Shown piece after piece: positions 22,916 through 35,746 of a stretch of 64,000 bases of DNA. Positions within the stretch are counted from its first letter, which is position 1. The number at the start of each line of letters is the position of its first letter. The translations under genes and the position numbers were made by a program. The notes under the pieces were generated by a model. That model was not told where the DNA came from, did not search any database, and worked only from the letters and a program-made list of their open reading frames with translations. Source of the stretch: Monoplex corrugatus (taxonomy: Eukaryota > Mollusca > Gastropoda > Littorinimorpha > Ranellidae); contig JAPXFY010000021.1 of assembly GCA_030674185.1 (NCBI GenBank), forward strand, positions 72,670,721 to 72,734,720, in the 5' to 3' direction.

Positions 22916-23489
22916 GGTTGACAGCAGGTTATGTGAAAGAAAACATTAAGTACAGCCATGTCACAGTGTCAGTCTACCTTTTCTGTTTTGAAAAAGAGCT
23001 GAAATAGAGACATGAAATTGAAGCGTGACAGGTAAAAATGAAGGGTAACTATGTCAAATATCAGACAGACTGGTTATGTTATTCTGCAGTTGTTGATTCC
23101 TCCATTGGTTATTAATCAGTTATGACTCTGTATGTTACATAGAATTTGTTAATAACAGTGATGATACAAGGTTTCTCCTTGAATAGTATGCCTCACTCTG
23201 ATAACCTATATGTAATATTATGTTGTTGACTTTAATTCCGTCATAACTGACTAGTTCAGTAGTTGTATTGTATTTTGACCTTTGGACGTTTTTGGATGTA
23301 TTTCTTTATTCCATCATTTGCAGAATGTGATTTACCCACTGGATTGAATTGTATTTGGTGTTGTATCATAAATGACACTGTGCACTGTTAAAGATAAAAA
23401 GAAAAGTTTCAGAAAAAAATGTACAATTTACATTGAAGCTGCATGACAGTGTAACCCCCATTCTCATGTTTGTGAATATTTGTCCCAGT
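22916..23489. other. Unique AT-rich sequence
   Basis: No open frame of note, no RNA gene and no repeat recognised; presumed intron. Confidence 0.4.
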
Positions 23490-23500
23490 ACCTGTGGCTT

Positions 23501-23816
23501 ATTTCCATGGACAGCAAAGAAAACAAGACAGCCTTGATGGAGGCAGACACAAGAAGATCATTTATAACAAAGATTAGGAAAAGACAGGCAACACTTGTAG
23601 GCCATTTTATGAGGAAAGGGGAAATTGGAGCACCTGGTCACAACAGGAAAGCTGGAGGGAAAGAGAGCACCAGGTAGACCCAGGGAGAAAATATTGGATG
23701 GACTTGCAGAGTGGCTAAAGACAAAGAGGGTGGAAGAGGCGCTCGAGGCAACAAGGGATAGAAACAGATGGAAGGCCAATGCCATGTGGCAAGGCACCTG
23801 ATGATGACCTGTGGCT
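23501..23816 (+). mobile_element. 3' fragment of a non-LTR retrotransposon with target-site duplication
   Basis: The fragment encodes the end of a reverse-transcriptase ORF: RRSFITKIRKRQATLVGHFM, then, after a one-frame shift near 23675, GRPREKILDGLAEWLKTKRV and a stop after ANAMWQGT. This tail is typical of endonuclease/RT proteins of the non-LTR class. It ends in TGATGATG, and an 11-bp direct repeat ACCTGTGGCTT flanks it at 23490-23500 and 23817-23827. Severe 5' truncation leaves about 316 bp. Confidence 0.85.
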
Positions 23817-23957
23817 TCTCATGCTCTGCTGCTGTGGTGACCTCAGTTGGATTGCCAAATCAGCAGCACACACAGGCAGTGACACAGAGGCCGTGCAAAA
23901 GATGAAGCGACAGTGAATAAATAAGAAAACACAGAAAATCTGTTATTGATATTACAG

Positions 23958-24065
23958 GAACAAATGGACAACTTTCCATTTCAAGAAATGTCATCTGTTC
24001 AATCTGCTTCTGATACAGATGTTCCACAATCAGTGGCTACTTTTTTTCAATGTCTGGACAATACA
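23958..24065 (+). CDS. Candidate internal exon (phase 0), low certainty
   Basis: Preceded by TATTGATATTACAG and followed, if the exon ends at 24065, by a good donor GTCAGT. It encodes 36 residues including EQMDNFPFQEMSSVQSASDT and DVPQSVATFFQCLDNT, protein-like and acidic/Ser-rich. Phase 0 does not fit the phase-1 end of exon B2, so it would need another partner; 25236 starts in the compatible phase. The frame continues open to 24131. Confidence 0.35.
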
Positions 24066-24352
24066 GTCAGTACGAGCTTCCCATGTCTGTTTGACAGTCA
24101 CACACTTTGTCATCCTTCAAGTCTAACTTGAAGACATACCACTTTGTCAAGCAGTGATTTCCCCTCTGTGTGCCGATCTTTTCATCTCACTCCCCTCTTG
24201 TCCTGCACCTCCTGGTTTGTGTGTTTTATTAAAACCCTTGACTTTCTGTCATTGTGACTGAATGCTTTGGAGAATGATGAGAGTGCACACTTTGACTTGG
24301 TTTGTATGTCAAGATTTGGTGCTATAATTGTCATGATTGGTATTATTATCAG

Positions 24353-24511
24353 TCACTGAAGAACAAACTGCCATTTTGTTGAGACCAGAAGAACAAAGAG
24401 TTGATCCCTCCATGCCCACCACTTTTCCCACTGCTTCCTCCAGTCATGACCTGCATACATGTGAAGAGGGGAGATCATTGGTTCACAGCAGCGCCCGATT
24501 ACATCATGAAG
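24353..24511 (+). CDS. Candidate downstream exon of the RING-H2 gene
   Basis: Acceptor TATTATTATCAG, donor GAAG|GTATGC, 159 bp, phase 1 at both ends. That fits exactly behind exon B2 (phase 1), the junction codon becoming Val: SYQ-V-TEEQTAILLRPEEQR. It encodes 53 residues rich in Ser/Thr/Glu (VDPSMPTTFPTASSSHDLHT), consistent with a disordered tail after a RING finger. No homolog recognised. Support comes from splice signals, matching phase and protein-like composition. Confidence 0.6.
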
Positions 24512-24546
24512 GTATGCATGTCTCGTCCCTTTTTCAGTCCCCCAAT

Positions 24547-24601
24547 TTTTTTTTTTTTTTTTTTTTTTTGAATTAAGACAGATTGCATCCTGTCAACTTG
24601 G

Positions 24602-24636
<35 letters not shown>

Positions 24637-24691
24637 GTGTGTGTGGTGTGTGTGTGTGTTGTGGTGGTGTGTGTGTGTGTGGTGTGGTGTT

Positions 24692-24722
<31 letters not shown>

Positions 24723-24770
24723 GTGTGTTGTTGTGTGTGTGGGGTGTGTGTGTGTGTTGTGTGTGTGTGT

Positions 24771-24801
<31 letters not shown>

Positions 24802-24831
24802 TGTGTGTGTGTGTGTATGTGTGGTGTTGTT
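24547..24831. repeat. Poly(T) run and interrupted (GT)n microsatellite
   Basis: A 20+ base T run around 24547-24569, then GT dinucleotides with GGT/TGTT interruptions from 24603 to 24831. Open frames of Cys/Val or His/Thr repeats here are artefacts. Confidence 0.96.
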
Positions 24832-25235
24832 GAAAATATGTTTTAGAAATGTGTGCATGAGCAGTGTATGTTTTTCAAATATGTGTTACAAATGTGTGGT
24901 TACAAATATGTCCGTAAGAAATGTGTATTTTACAAATATTTGCAATACAAATGAACAGGAAATGATGTCCAGTTTCAGTTTTAATCAGTAATAAGTATAG
25001 CAGACATTTCTTTTTAAAAGCTTGTATGTTCCATGCCAATTTTGTATTGCATACTTCCATATATTATTTTAAAGCCAGAAAGATTTTAAAGGAGATTGTG
25101 CTAGGAAGAGTTTATCAAATTTGCACTCATATAGATGTATATCTTTCATACAAAAAAATGCGTTCATATATTCACATCTTCCCAAGAATGATAATCAAAT
25201 CAAACATCAGATCATTTGAAATATACTTGTTGCAG

Positions 25236-25337
25236 ATGAGTAATCAGCTGAATGGACTGACTGAAGACAGAATGGTTCGTCATTTCATTTCGTCTCAAGG
25301 ATGGGCTGCTACCATGTTGGAAATTATTCCAAAGTAA
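25236..25337 (+). CDS. Candidate terminal exon, low certainty
   Basis: A strong acceptor ATATACTTGTTGCAG precedes 25236. The phase-0 frame reads MSNQLNGLTEDRMVRHFI, then SSQGWAATMLEIIPK and a stop (33 residues). The other two phases hit stops within three codons, so it cannot directly follow the phase-1 exon at 24511. It may join 23958-24065 or an unseen exon. Confidence 0.35.
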   Translation: MSNQLNGLTEDRMVRHFISSQGWAATMLEIIPK

Positions 25338-26422
25338 CGTGCTTGGTAGAAATGTGGCATTTGCTACAAGGAAAATATTCTCCATTCATATACAATGAAA
25401 CTAAGTGCACTGAGCATGAATTTGTGTATTTATGTAAGTAGGGGTGTGTGTGTGTGTACATGTATGTGTATGTGTATGTGTGTGTGTGATATAGAATGTG
25501 TCTTTCTTTGTTTTTAGTACATGTTTTACATGTTTCTGTTATATGTTGTGTGTGTTAAAAACGAGAAAGGAGTATGGGGCTGGCACTTAAGGTTTAGGCT
25601 AGGTCACGGTGCATTTGATGAAAACTTACAGCATGAGTTAACAAAAAGCTACAGTGTGAGTTAGTGACGTATTTTGGGGAAATATTTTTTGAAAGAGTAT
25701 ATAAAGCTTTTTTCATCTGCAAAATTTAAAACAAAATATAGATACAGTTGTGTTTGTATTAGCGTTTGAGCACAAGAATTTATATAAATTTGTGCAGATC
25801 GTAGTATATTCCTGAATGCTTATCGGATTTCAAATTAAGAATTTTTTTGTTTGTTTGACAAATGCGTATTCAACCCATGTTAACAATCCATGGTCAATTC
25901 ATGTTGAAAAGACACACACAGGTTTCCTTTCCAGTGTGATTTATCACTTTGGCCATTTTAATGACCCTCAGATAAAAAAAAACAAACACACAACGACTTT
26001 CTTCTATTTAATCTTTTAAGTACATGTGAGAAAGAATGGTTTATAGTAGTATTTTCTGTATTGGGTTCTTTGTACAGCATAAGTGTGGATGTCAGTTGTC
26101 ACGAATGGCACAAAGTTAGTATTTTGTTCATACACAAGAATGGTGCAGTTCTGCATTTGTTTTGTTTTTCTTCGTAGAGGGCTGGTATTGATATTAGCTG
26201 CCTTCAAAACAGGAACGATGCACACTATATATGTTAATTGAATGGAAGAAGTATGGAGTTAAGCCCTGTCCATCCAGAATGGAAGTCCATCGCATCAGGA
26301 TTATCATCCCATCATCATTGCATTGTGAAAAATTGTCTCCAGCTCTGTGGTCACTGAAATGGCAAGGTAGATGGGACAGACAAGAAACTTACTGTGCTTG
26401 CTTTTAGGGGTGAAATAGTGAT
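25338..26422. other. AT-rich sequence without a recognised gene
   Basis: Contains a GT-rich stretch at 25441-25490 and an A-run at 25974-25982. It could include a 3' UTR if the 25236 exon is real. Nothing else is supported. Confidence 0.4.
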
Positions 26423-28193
26423 AGTGTCATTGTATATTCATAATTTTTCTTTCCAGTTTGATCTGATTTTCAGTATCTTGTATATTCATAAGTTTTCTTT
26501 CCATTTGGATCTGATTTTGAGTATCTTGTATGTTCATTATTTTTCTTTCCATTTTGATCTGATTTTCAGTATCTTGTATGTTCATAATTTTTCTTTCCAT
26601 CTTGATCTGATTTTCAGTATCTTGTACGTTCGTAATTTTCTTTCCATCTTGATCTGATTTTCAGTATCTTGTATGTTCATAATTTTTCTTTCCATTTGGA
26701 TCTGATTTTCAGTATCTTGTATATTCATAAGTTTTCTTTCCATTTGGATCTGATTTTGAGTATCTTGTATGTTCATTATTTTTCTTTCCATTTTGATCTG
26801 ATTTTCAGGATCTTGTATGTTCATAATTTTTCTTTCCATTTGGATCTGATTTTCAGTATCTTGTATGTTCATAATTTTTCTTTCCATTTGGATCTGATTT
26901 TCAGTATCTTGTATGTTCATAATTTTTCTTTACATTTGGATCTGATTTTCAGTATCTTGTATGTTCATAACTTTTCTTTCTGTTTTGATCTGATTTTCAG
27001 TATCTTGTATGTTCATAATTTTTCTTTCCATTTTGATCTGATTTTCAGTATCTTGTATGTTCATAACTTTTCTTTCTGTTTTGATCTGATTTTCAGTATC
27101 TTGTATGTTCATAATTTTTCTTTACATTTGGATCTGACTTTCAGTATCTTGCGTGTTCATAAGTCTTCTATTTTGATCTGATTTTCAGTATCTTGTACAT
27201 AATGTTTCTTTACATTTGGATCTGACTTTCAGTATCTTGCGTGTTCATAAGTCTTCTATTTTGATCTGATTTTCAGTATCTTGTACATAATTTTTCTTTC
27301 CATTTGGATCTGATTTTCAGTATCTTGTGCATAATTTTTCTTTCCATTTTGATCTGATTTTCAGTAGCTTTATGTTCATAATTTTTCTTTCTATTTTGAT
27401 CTGATTTTCAGTATGTTGTATGTTCATAATTTTTCTTTCTATTTTGATCTGATTTTCAGTATCTTGCGTGTTCAGAATTTTTCTTTCCATTTGGATCTGA
27501 TTTTCAGTATCTTGTACATAATTTTTCTTTCCATTTATATCTGATTTTCAGTATCTTGTATATAATTTTTCTTCCATTTTGATCTGATTTTCAGTATTTG
27601 CGTTTTCATAATTTTTCTATTTTGATCTGATTTTCAGTAGCTTGTACATAATTTTTCTTTCCATTTTGGTCTGATTTTCAGTATTTTGTATGTTCATAAT
27701 TTTTCTTTCCATTTTGATCTGATTTTCAGTATCTTGTACATAATTTTTCTTTCCAGTTTGATCTGATTTTCGGTAACGAGTGTTCATAATTTTTCTTTCC
27801 ATTTTGATCTGATTTTCAGTATCTTGTACATAATTTTTCTTTCCAGTTTGATCTGATTTTCAGTATTTGCGTTTTCATAATTTTTCTATTTTGATCTGAT
27901 TTTCAGTATCTTGTACATAATTTTTCTTCCATTTTGATATGATTTTCAGTATTTGCGTTTTCATAATTTTTCTATTTTGATCTGATTTTCAGTAGCTTGT
28001 ACATAATTTTTCTTTCCATTTTGGTCTGATTTTCAGTATTTGTATGTTCATAATTTTTCTTTCCATTTTGATCTGATTTTCAGTATCTTGTACATAATTT
28101 TTCTTTCCAGTTTGTTCTGATTTTCGGTAACTTGAGTGTTCATAATTTTTCTATTTTGATCTGATTTTCAGTATCTTGCATTTTCATAATTTT

Positions 28194-28796
28194 GTGACTG
28201 GTTCGTGCGAACGGGGTCACAAGTCGCAACGTGTGAACTGAGATAGGGCTGAAAAGGTGGTGAGGGTCTATCTGGGTGATTTGAGATTTTTGTTCCTACA
28301 CATTGTCTGACCATTAATCTATCAATTGTGGCAAAGATTAAAGTGAAATTTGGGCTGAAAGAGTGTTAAATAACATTTTAAAGTGATAATCCATCGAGAA
28401 TGTGCAGATTTTTTCCGTGAAAATGCGCATGTTTGAGCTTTAATTTAGGCCATGAAACCGTACAGGGCCTCAGCATATCGCATACCGTTGGAATCAGCTT
28501 GCGAAATAGCTTGTATGTAGTGCAGAACCACTTTATCTATCACTTCACTAAGTTTGATGAAGATAGAATACTGGTTGCTAAGGAAAAAGCAGAGAATTTT
28601 GTTGTCCTTCTTTAACTCTGCTTTTCTCAAATAGCCGTCCATCACCCACTCCTTTAAATTACTGTAACTCGCTCGATTTTCCAGTTAGACAGTTGAATTA
28701 TACATCATTATACAGCATTTTTTCTGCTTTCCGGTGATATAAATATCTCTGTACCCCCCAAATTAAGTTGTGACCCCATTCGTGAGAACAGGTCAC
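28194..28796 (+). mobile_element. MITE copy 1 in the 48-bp array
   Basis: A 603-bp element with imperfect 29-bp terminal inverted repeats, 23 of 29 positions matching: the left starts GTGACTGGTTCG and ends GGGGTCACAA, and the right end is its inverse, closing in AGAACAGGTCAC. Each TIR also starts GTGAC and holds GTCAC inward. The flanks read CATAATTT and ATTTTCTTTCC, while empty sites read CATAATTTTCTTTCC, giving a 4-bp ATTT target duplication (this copy has one extra T). No transposase; the ~60-codon frames inside are not credible genes. Confidence 0.85.
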
Positions 28797-31504
28797 ATTT
28801 TCTTTCCATCTTGAATCTGATTTTCAGTATCTTGCACGTTCGTAATTTTTCTTTCTATTTGGATCTGATTTTCAGTATCTTGTATGTCCATAATTTTTCT
28901 TTCCATTTTGATCTGATTTTCAGTATCTTGTATATTCATAAGTTTTCTTTCCATTTTGATCTGATTTTCAGTATCTTGTATGTTCATAATTTTTCTTTCC
29001 ATTTTGATCTGATTTTCAGTATCTCGCGCGTTCATAATTTTTCTTTCCATTTTTGTCTGATTTTGAGTATCTTGTATGTTCGTAATTTTTCTTTCTATTT
29101 GGATCTGGTTTTCAGTAAAATTTTTCTTTCCAGTTTGATCTGATTTTCTGTAACTTGAGTGTTCATAATTTTTCTATTTTGATCTGATTTTCAGTATCTT
29201 GCATTTTCATAATTTTCTTTCCATCTTGATCTGATTTTCAGTATCTTGCACGTTCGTAATTTTCTTTCCATTTTGATCTGATTTTCAGTATCTTGTATGT
29301 CCATAAATTTTTCTTTCCATTTGGATCTGATTTTCAGTATCTTGTATATTCATAAGTTTTCTTTCCATTTGGATCTGATTTTGAGTATCTTGTATGTTCA
29401 TTATTTTTCTTTCCATTTTGATCTGATTTTCAGTATCTTGCATTTTCATAATTTTCTTTCCATCTTGATCTGATTTTCAGTATCTTGCACGTTCGTAATT
29501 TTCTTTCCATCTTGATCTGATTTTCAGTATCTTGCACGTTCGTAATTTTCTTTCCATTTTGATCTGATTTTCAGTATCTTGTATGTCCATAATTTTTCTT
29601 TCCATTTGGATCTGATTTTCAGTATCTTGTATATTCATAAGTTTTCTTTCCATTTGGATCTGATTTTGAGTATCTTGTATGTTCATTATTTTTCTTTCCA
29701 TTTTGATCTGATTTTCAGGATCTTGTATGTTCATAATTTTTCTTTCCATTTGGATCTGATTTTCAGTATCTTGTATGTTCATAATTTTTCTTTCCATTTG
29801 GATCTGATTTTCAGTATCTTGTATGTTCATAACTTTTCTTTCTGTTTTGATCTGATTTTCAGTATCTTGTATGTTCATAATTTTTCTTTCCATTTTGATC
29901 TGATTTTCAGTATCTTGTATGTTCATAACTTTTCTTTCTGTTTTGATCTGATTTTCAGTATCTTGTATGTTCATAATTTTTCTTTACATTTGGATCTGAC
30001 TTTCAGTATCTTGTATGTTCATAACTTTTCTTTCTGTTTTGATCTGATTTTCAGTATCTTGTATGTTCATAATTTTTCTTTACATTTGGATCTGACTTTC
30101 AGTATCTTGCGTGTTCATAAGTCTTCTATTTTGATCTGATTTTCAGTATCTTGTACATAATGTTTCTTTACATTTGGATCTGACTTTCAGTATCTTGCGT
30201 GTTCATAAGTCTTCTATTTTGATCTGATTTTCAGTATCTTGTACATAATTTTTCTTTCCATTTGGATCTGATTTTCAGTATCTTGTGCATAATTTTTCTT
30301 TCCATTTTGATCTGATTTTCAGTAGCTTTATGTTCATAATTTTTCTTTCTATTTTGATCTGATTTTCAGTATGTTGTATGTTCATAATTTTTCTTTCTAT
30401 TTTGATCTGATTTTCAGTATCTTGCGTGTTCAGAATTTTTCTTTCCATTTGGATCTGATTTTCAGTATCTTGTACATAATTTTTCTTTCCATTTATATCT
30501 GATTTTCAGTATCTTGTATATAATTTTTCTTCCATTTTGATCTGATTTTCAGTATTTGCGTTTTCATAATGTTTCTATTTTGATCTGATTTTCAGTAGCT
30601 TGTACATAATTTTTCTTTCCATTTTGGTCTGATTTTCAGTATTTTGTATGTTCATAATTTTTCTTTCCATTTTGATCTGATTTTCAGTATCTATGTACAT
30701 AATTTTTCTTTCTATTTGATCTGATTTTCAGTAACTTGATGTTCATAATTTTTCTTTCTATTTTGATCTGATTTTCAGTATCTTGTCATTAATTTTTCTT
30801 TCCAGTTTGATCTGATTTTCAGTATTTGGTTCATAATTTTTCTATTTTATCTGATTTTCAGTATCTTGTATATAATTTTTCTTCCATTTTGATCTGATTT
30901 TCAGTATTTGCGTTTTCATAATTTTTCTATTTTGATCTGATTTTCAGTAGCTTGTACATAATTTTTCTTTCCATTTTGGTCTGATTTTCAGTATTTTGTA
31001 TGTTCATAATTTTTCTTTCCATTTTGATCTGATTTTCAGTATCTTGTACATAATTTTTCTTTCCATTTGATCTGATTTTCGGTAACTTGAGTGTTCATGA
31101 TTTTTCTTTCCATTTTGATCTGATTTTCAGTATCTTGTACATAATTTTTCTTTCCAGTTTGATCTGATTTTCAGTATTTGCGTTTTCATAATTTTTCTAT
31201 TTTGATCTGATTTTCAGTATCTTGTACATAATTTTTCTTCCATTTTGATCTGATTTTCAGTATTTGCGTTTTCATAATTTTTCTATTTTGATCTGATTTT
31301 CAGTAGCTTGTACATAATTTTTCTTTCCATTTTGGTCTGATTTTCAGTATTTTGTATGTTCATAATTTTTCTTTCCATTTTGATCTGATTTTCAGTATCT
31401 TGTACATAATTTTTCTTTCCAGTTTGTTCTGATTTTCGGTAACTTGAGTGTTCATAATTTTTCTATTTTGATCTGATTTTCAGTATCTTGCATTTTCATA
31501 ATTT

Positions 31505-32113
31505 GTGACTGGTTCGTGCGAACGGGGTCACAAGTCGCAACGTGTGAACTGAGATACGGGCCTGAAAAGGTGGTGAGGGTCTATCTGGGTGATTTGAGAT
31601 TTTTGTTCCTACACATTGTCTGACCATTAATCTATCAATTGTGGCAAAGATTAAAGTGAAATTTGGGCTGAAAGAGTGTTAAAATAACATTTTAAAGTGA
31701 TAATCCATCGAGAATGTGCAGATTTTTTCCTGAAAATGCGCATGTTTGAGCTTTAATTTAGGCCATGAAACCGTACAGGGCCTCAGCATATCGCATACCG
31801 TTGGAATCAGCTTGCGAAATAGCTTGTATGTAGTGCAGAACCACTTTATCTATCACTTCACTAAGTTTGATGAAGATAGAATACTGGTTGCTAAGGAAAA
31901 AGCAGAGAATTTTGTTGTCCTTCTTTAACTCTGCTTTTCTCAAAATAGCCGTCCCATCACCCACTCCCTTTAAATTACTGTAACTCGCTCGATTTTCCAG
32001 TTAGACAGTTGAATTATACATCATTATACAGCATTTTTTCTGCTTTCCGGTGATATAAATATCTCTGTACCCCCCAAAATTAAGTTGTGACCCCATTCGT
32101 GAGAACAGGTCAC
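31505..32113 (+). mobile_element. MITE copy 2 in the 48-bp array
   Basis: A 609-bp, almost identical copy of the element at 28194, with the same flanking array sequence on both sides (GCATTTTCATAATTT / ATTTTCTTTCCATCTTG). It was copied by array amplification and not by a second transposition. Confidence 0.85.
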
Positions 32114-35100
32114 ATTTTCTTTCCATCTTGAATCTGATTTTCAGTATCTTGCACGTTCGTAATTTTCTTTCTATTTGGATCTGATTTTCAGTATCTTGTA
32201 TGTCCATAATTTTTCTTTCCATTTTGATCTGATTTTCAGTATCTTGTATATTCATAAGTTTTCTTTCCATTTTGATCTGATTTTCAGTATCTTGTATGTT
32301 CATAATTTTTCTTTCCATTTTGATCTGATTTTCAGTATCTCGCGCGTTCATAATTTTTCTTTCCATTTTTGTCTGATTTTGAGTATCTTGTATGTTCGTA
32401 ATTTTTCTTTCTATTTGGATCTGGTTTTCAGTAAGTTGCACATTCGTAATTTTTCTTTCCATTTTGATCTGATTTTCAGTATCTTGTATATTCATAAGTT
32501 TTCTTTCCATTTTGATCTGATTTTCAGTATCTTGTATGTTCATAATTTTTCTTTCCATTTTGATCTGATTTTCAGTATCTCGCGCGTTCATAATTTTTCT
32601 TTTCTTCTATTTCTTTTGTCTGATATTTGATTCTTATTGATCTGTTTTAATTTTTCTTTTCTATTTGGATCTGTTTTCAGTATTGCATTTCATAATTTTT
32701 CTTTCCATTTGATCTGATTTTCAGTATCTTGATGTTCATAATTTTCTTTCCATTTTGATCTGATTTTCAGTATCTTGTATGTTCAATATTTTTTCTTCCA
32801 TTTTGATCTTATTTTCAGTATCTGACTGTTGTTCATAATTTTTCTTTCCATTTTGATCTGATTTTCAGTATCTTGTATGTTCATAATTTTCTTTCATTTG
32901 ATCTGATTTCAGTATCTTGATTTCATAATTTTCTTTCCATTTGATCTGATTTTCGTATCTTGTAGTTCATAATTTTCTTTCCATTTTGATCTGATTTTCA
33001 GTATCTTGTTGTCATAATTTTTCTTTCATTTGATCTGATTTTCAGTATCTTGTATTTCATAATTTTTCTTTCATTTGGATCTGATTTTCAGTATCTTGTA
33101 TTCTATATTTTTCTTTCCATTTTGATCTGATTTTCAGTATCTTGTATGTTCATAATTTTTCTTTCCATTTGGATCTGATTTTCAGTATCTTGTATGTTCA
33201 TAATTTTTCTTTCCATTTGGATCTGATTTTCAGTATCTTGTATGTTCATAATTTTTCTTTCCATTTTGATCTGATTTTCAGTATCTTGTATGTTCATAAT
33301 TTTTCTTTCCATTTGATCTGATTTTCAGTATCTGTGTATGTATCAGTAATTTTTTCTTTCCATTTGATCTGATTTTCAGTATCTTGTATGTTCATAATTT
33401 TCTTTCGTTTTGATCTGATTTTCAGTATCTTGTATGTTCATAATTTTTCTTTCATTTGGATCTGATTTTCAGTATCTTGCGTTGTTCATAATTTTCTTTA
33501 TTTTGATCTGATTTTCAGTATCTTGTATGCATAATGTTTCTTTCATTTGGATCTGATTTCAGTATCTTGTGTTCATAATTTCTTATTTGATCTGATTTTC
33601 AGTATCTTGTACATAATTTTTCTTTCCATTTGGATCTGATTTTCAGTATCTTGTGCATAATTTTTCTTTCCATTTTGATCTGATTTTCAGTATCTTGTAT
33701 GTTCATAATTTTTCTTTCATTTTGATCTGATTTTCAGTATCTTGTATGTTCATAATTTTCTTTCTATTTTGATCTGATTTTCAGTATCTTGCGTGTTCAA
33801 ATTTTTCTTTCCATTTGGATCTGATTTTCAGTATCTTGCATGTTCATATATTTTTCTTTCTCCATTTTGATCTGATTTTCAGTATCTTGTATGTTCTAAT
33901 TTTTTCTTTACTATTTGATCTGATTTTCAGTATTTTTTCTTTCATTTGATCTGATTTTCAGTACTATGTACATAATTTTTTCATTTTGATCTGATTTTCA
34001 GTATCTTGGATGTTCATAATTTTCTTTCATTTGATCTGATTTTCAGTATCTTGACATAATTTTTCTTTCCATTTGATCTGATTTTCAGTATCTTGATGTT
34101 CATAATTTTTCTTTCCATTTTGATCTGATTTTCAGTATCTTGTACATAATTTTCTTTCCATTTGGATCTGATTTTCAGTATCTTCGTTGTTCATAATTTT
34201 TCTTTTTTGATCTGATTTTCAGTATCTTGTACATAATTTTTCTTTCCATTTGGATCTGATTTTCAGTATCTTGTATGTTCATAATTTTTCTTTCCATTTT
34301 GATCTGATTTTCAGTACTTTTGTTCATAATTTTTCTTTCCATTTTGATCTGATTTTCAGTACTTGTATGTTCATAATTTTCTTTCATTTTTGATCTGATT
34401 TTCAGTATCTTGTAGTCATAATTTTTCTTTCCATTTGATCTGATTTTCAGTATCTTGTATGTTCATAATTTTCTTTCATTTTGATCTGATTTTCAGTATC
34501 TGTGTACATAATTTTTCTTTCCATTTGATCTGATTTCAGTATCTTGCGTTTTCATAATTTTCTATTTTGATCTGATTTTCAGTATCTTGTACATAATTTT
34601 TCTTTCCATTTGGATCTGATTTTCAGTATTCTTGTCAGTAATTTTTTCTTTCCATTTTGATCTGATTTTCAGTATTTTGTACATAATTTTTCTTTCATTT
34701 GATCTGATTTTCAGTATTTGTATGTTCATAATTTTTCTTTCATTTTGATCTGATTTTCAGTATCTTGCTGTAGAATATTTTTCTTTCCATTTGGGTCTGA
34801 TTTTCAGTATCTTGTACATAATTTTTCTTCCATTTTGATCTGATTTTCAGTATCTTGTAATAATTTTTCTTCCATTTTGATCTGATTTTCAGTATTTGCG
34901 TTTTCATAATTTTTCTATTTTGATCTGATTTTCAGTAGCTTGTACATAATTTTTTCTTTCCATTTTGGTCTGATTTTCAGTATTTTGTATGTTCATAATT
35001 TTTCTTTCCATTTTGATCTGATTTTTCAGTATCTTGTACATAATTTTTCTTTCCAGTTTGTTCTGATTTTCGGTAACTTGAGTGTTCATAATTTTTCTAT

Positions 35101-35138
35101 TTTGATCTGATTTTCAGTATCTTGCATTTTCATAATTT

Positions 35139-35746
35139 GTGACTGGTTCGTGCGAACGGGGTCACAAGTCGCAACGTGTGAACTGAGATACGGGCCTGAA
35201 AAGGTGGTGAGGGTCTATCTGGGTGATTTGAGATTTTTGTTCCTACACATTGTCTGACCATTAATCTATCAATTGTGGCAAAGATTAAAGTGAAATTTGG
35301 GCTGAAAGAGTGTTAAAATAACATTTTAAAGTGATAACCATCGAGAATGTGCAGATTTTTTCCGTGAAAATGCGCATGTTTGAGCTTTAATTTAGGCCAT
35401 GAAACCGTACAGGGCCTCAGCATATCGCATACCGTTGGAATCAGCTTGCGAAATAGCTTGTATGTAGTGCAGAACCACTTTATCTATCACTTCATTAAGT
35501 TTGATGAAGATAGAATACTGGTTGCTAAGGAAAAAGCAGAGAATTTTGTTGTCCTTCTTTAACTCGCTTTTCTCAAAATAGCCGTCCCATCACCCACTCC
35601 CTTTAAATTACTGTAACTCGCTCGATTTTCCAGTTAGACAGTTGAATTATACATCATTATACAGCATTTTTTCTGCTTTCCGGTGATATAAATATCTCTA
35701 TACCCCCCAAAATTAAGTTGTGACCCCATTCGTGAGAACAGGTCAC
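35139..35746 (+). mobile_element. MITE copy 3 in the 48-bp array
   Basis: A 608-bp copy with identical flanks. A few substitutions (for example C to T giving an Ile codon in the shadow frame near 35495) and a small deletion near 35337 distinguish it. Confidence 0.85.

Noticed and set aside
24583..24858. Cys/Val-rich and His/Thr-rich frames
   Set aside because: Pure translation of an interrupted GT microsatellite.
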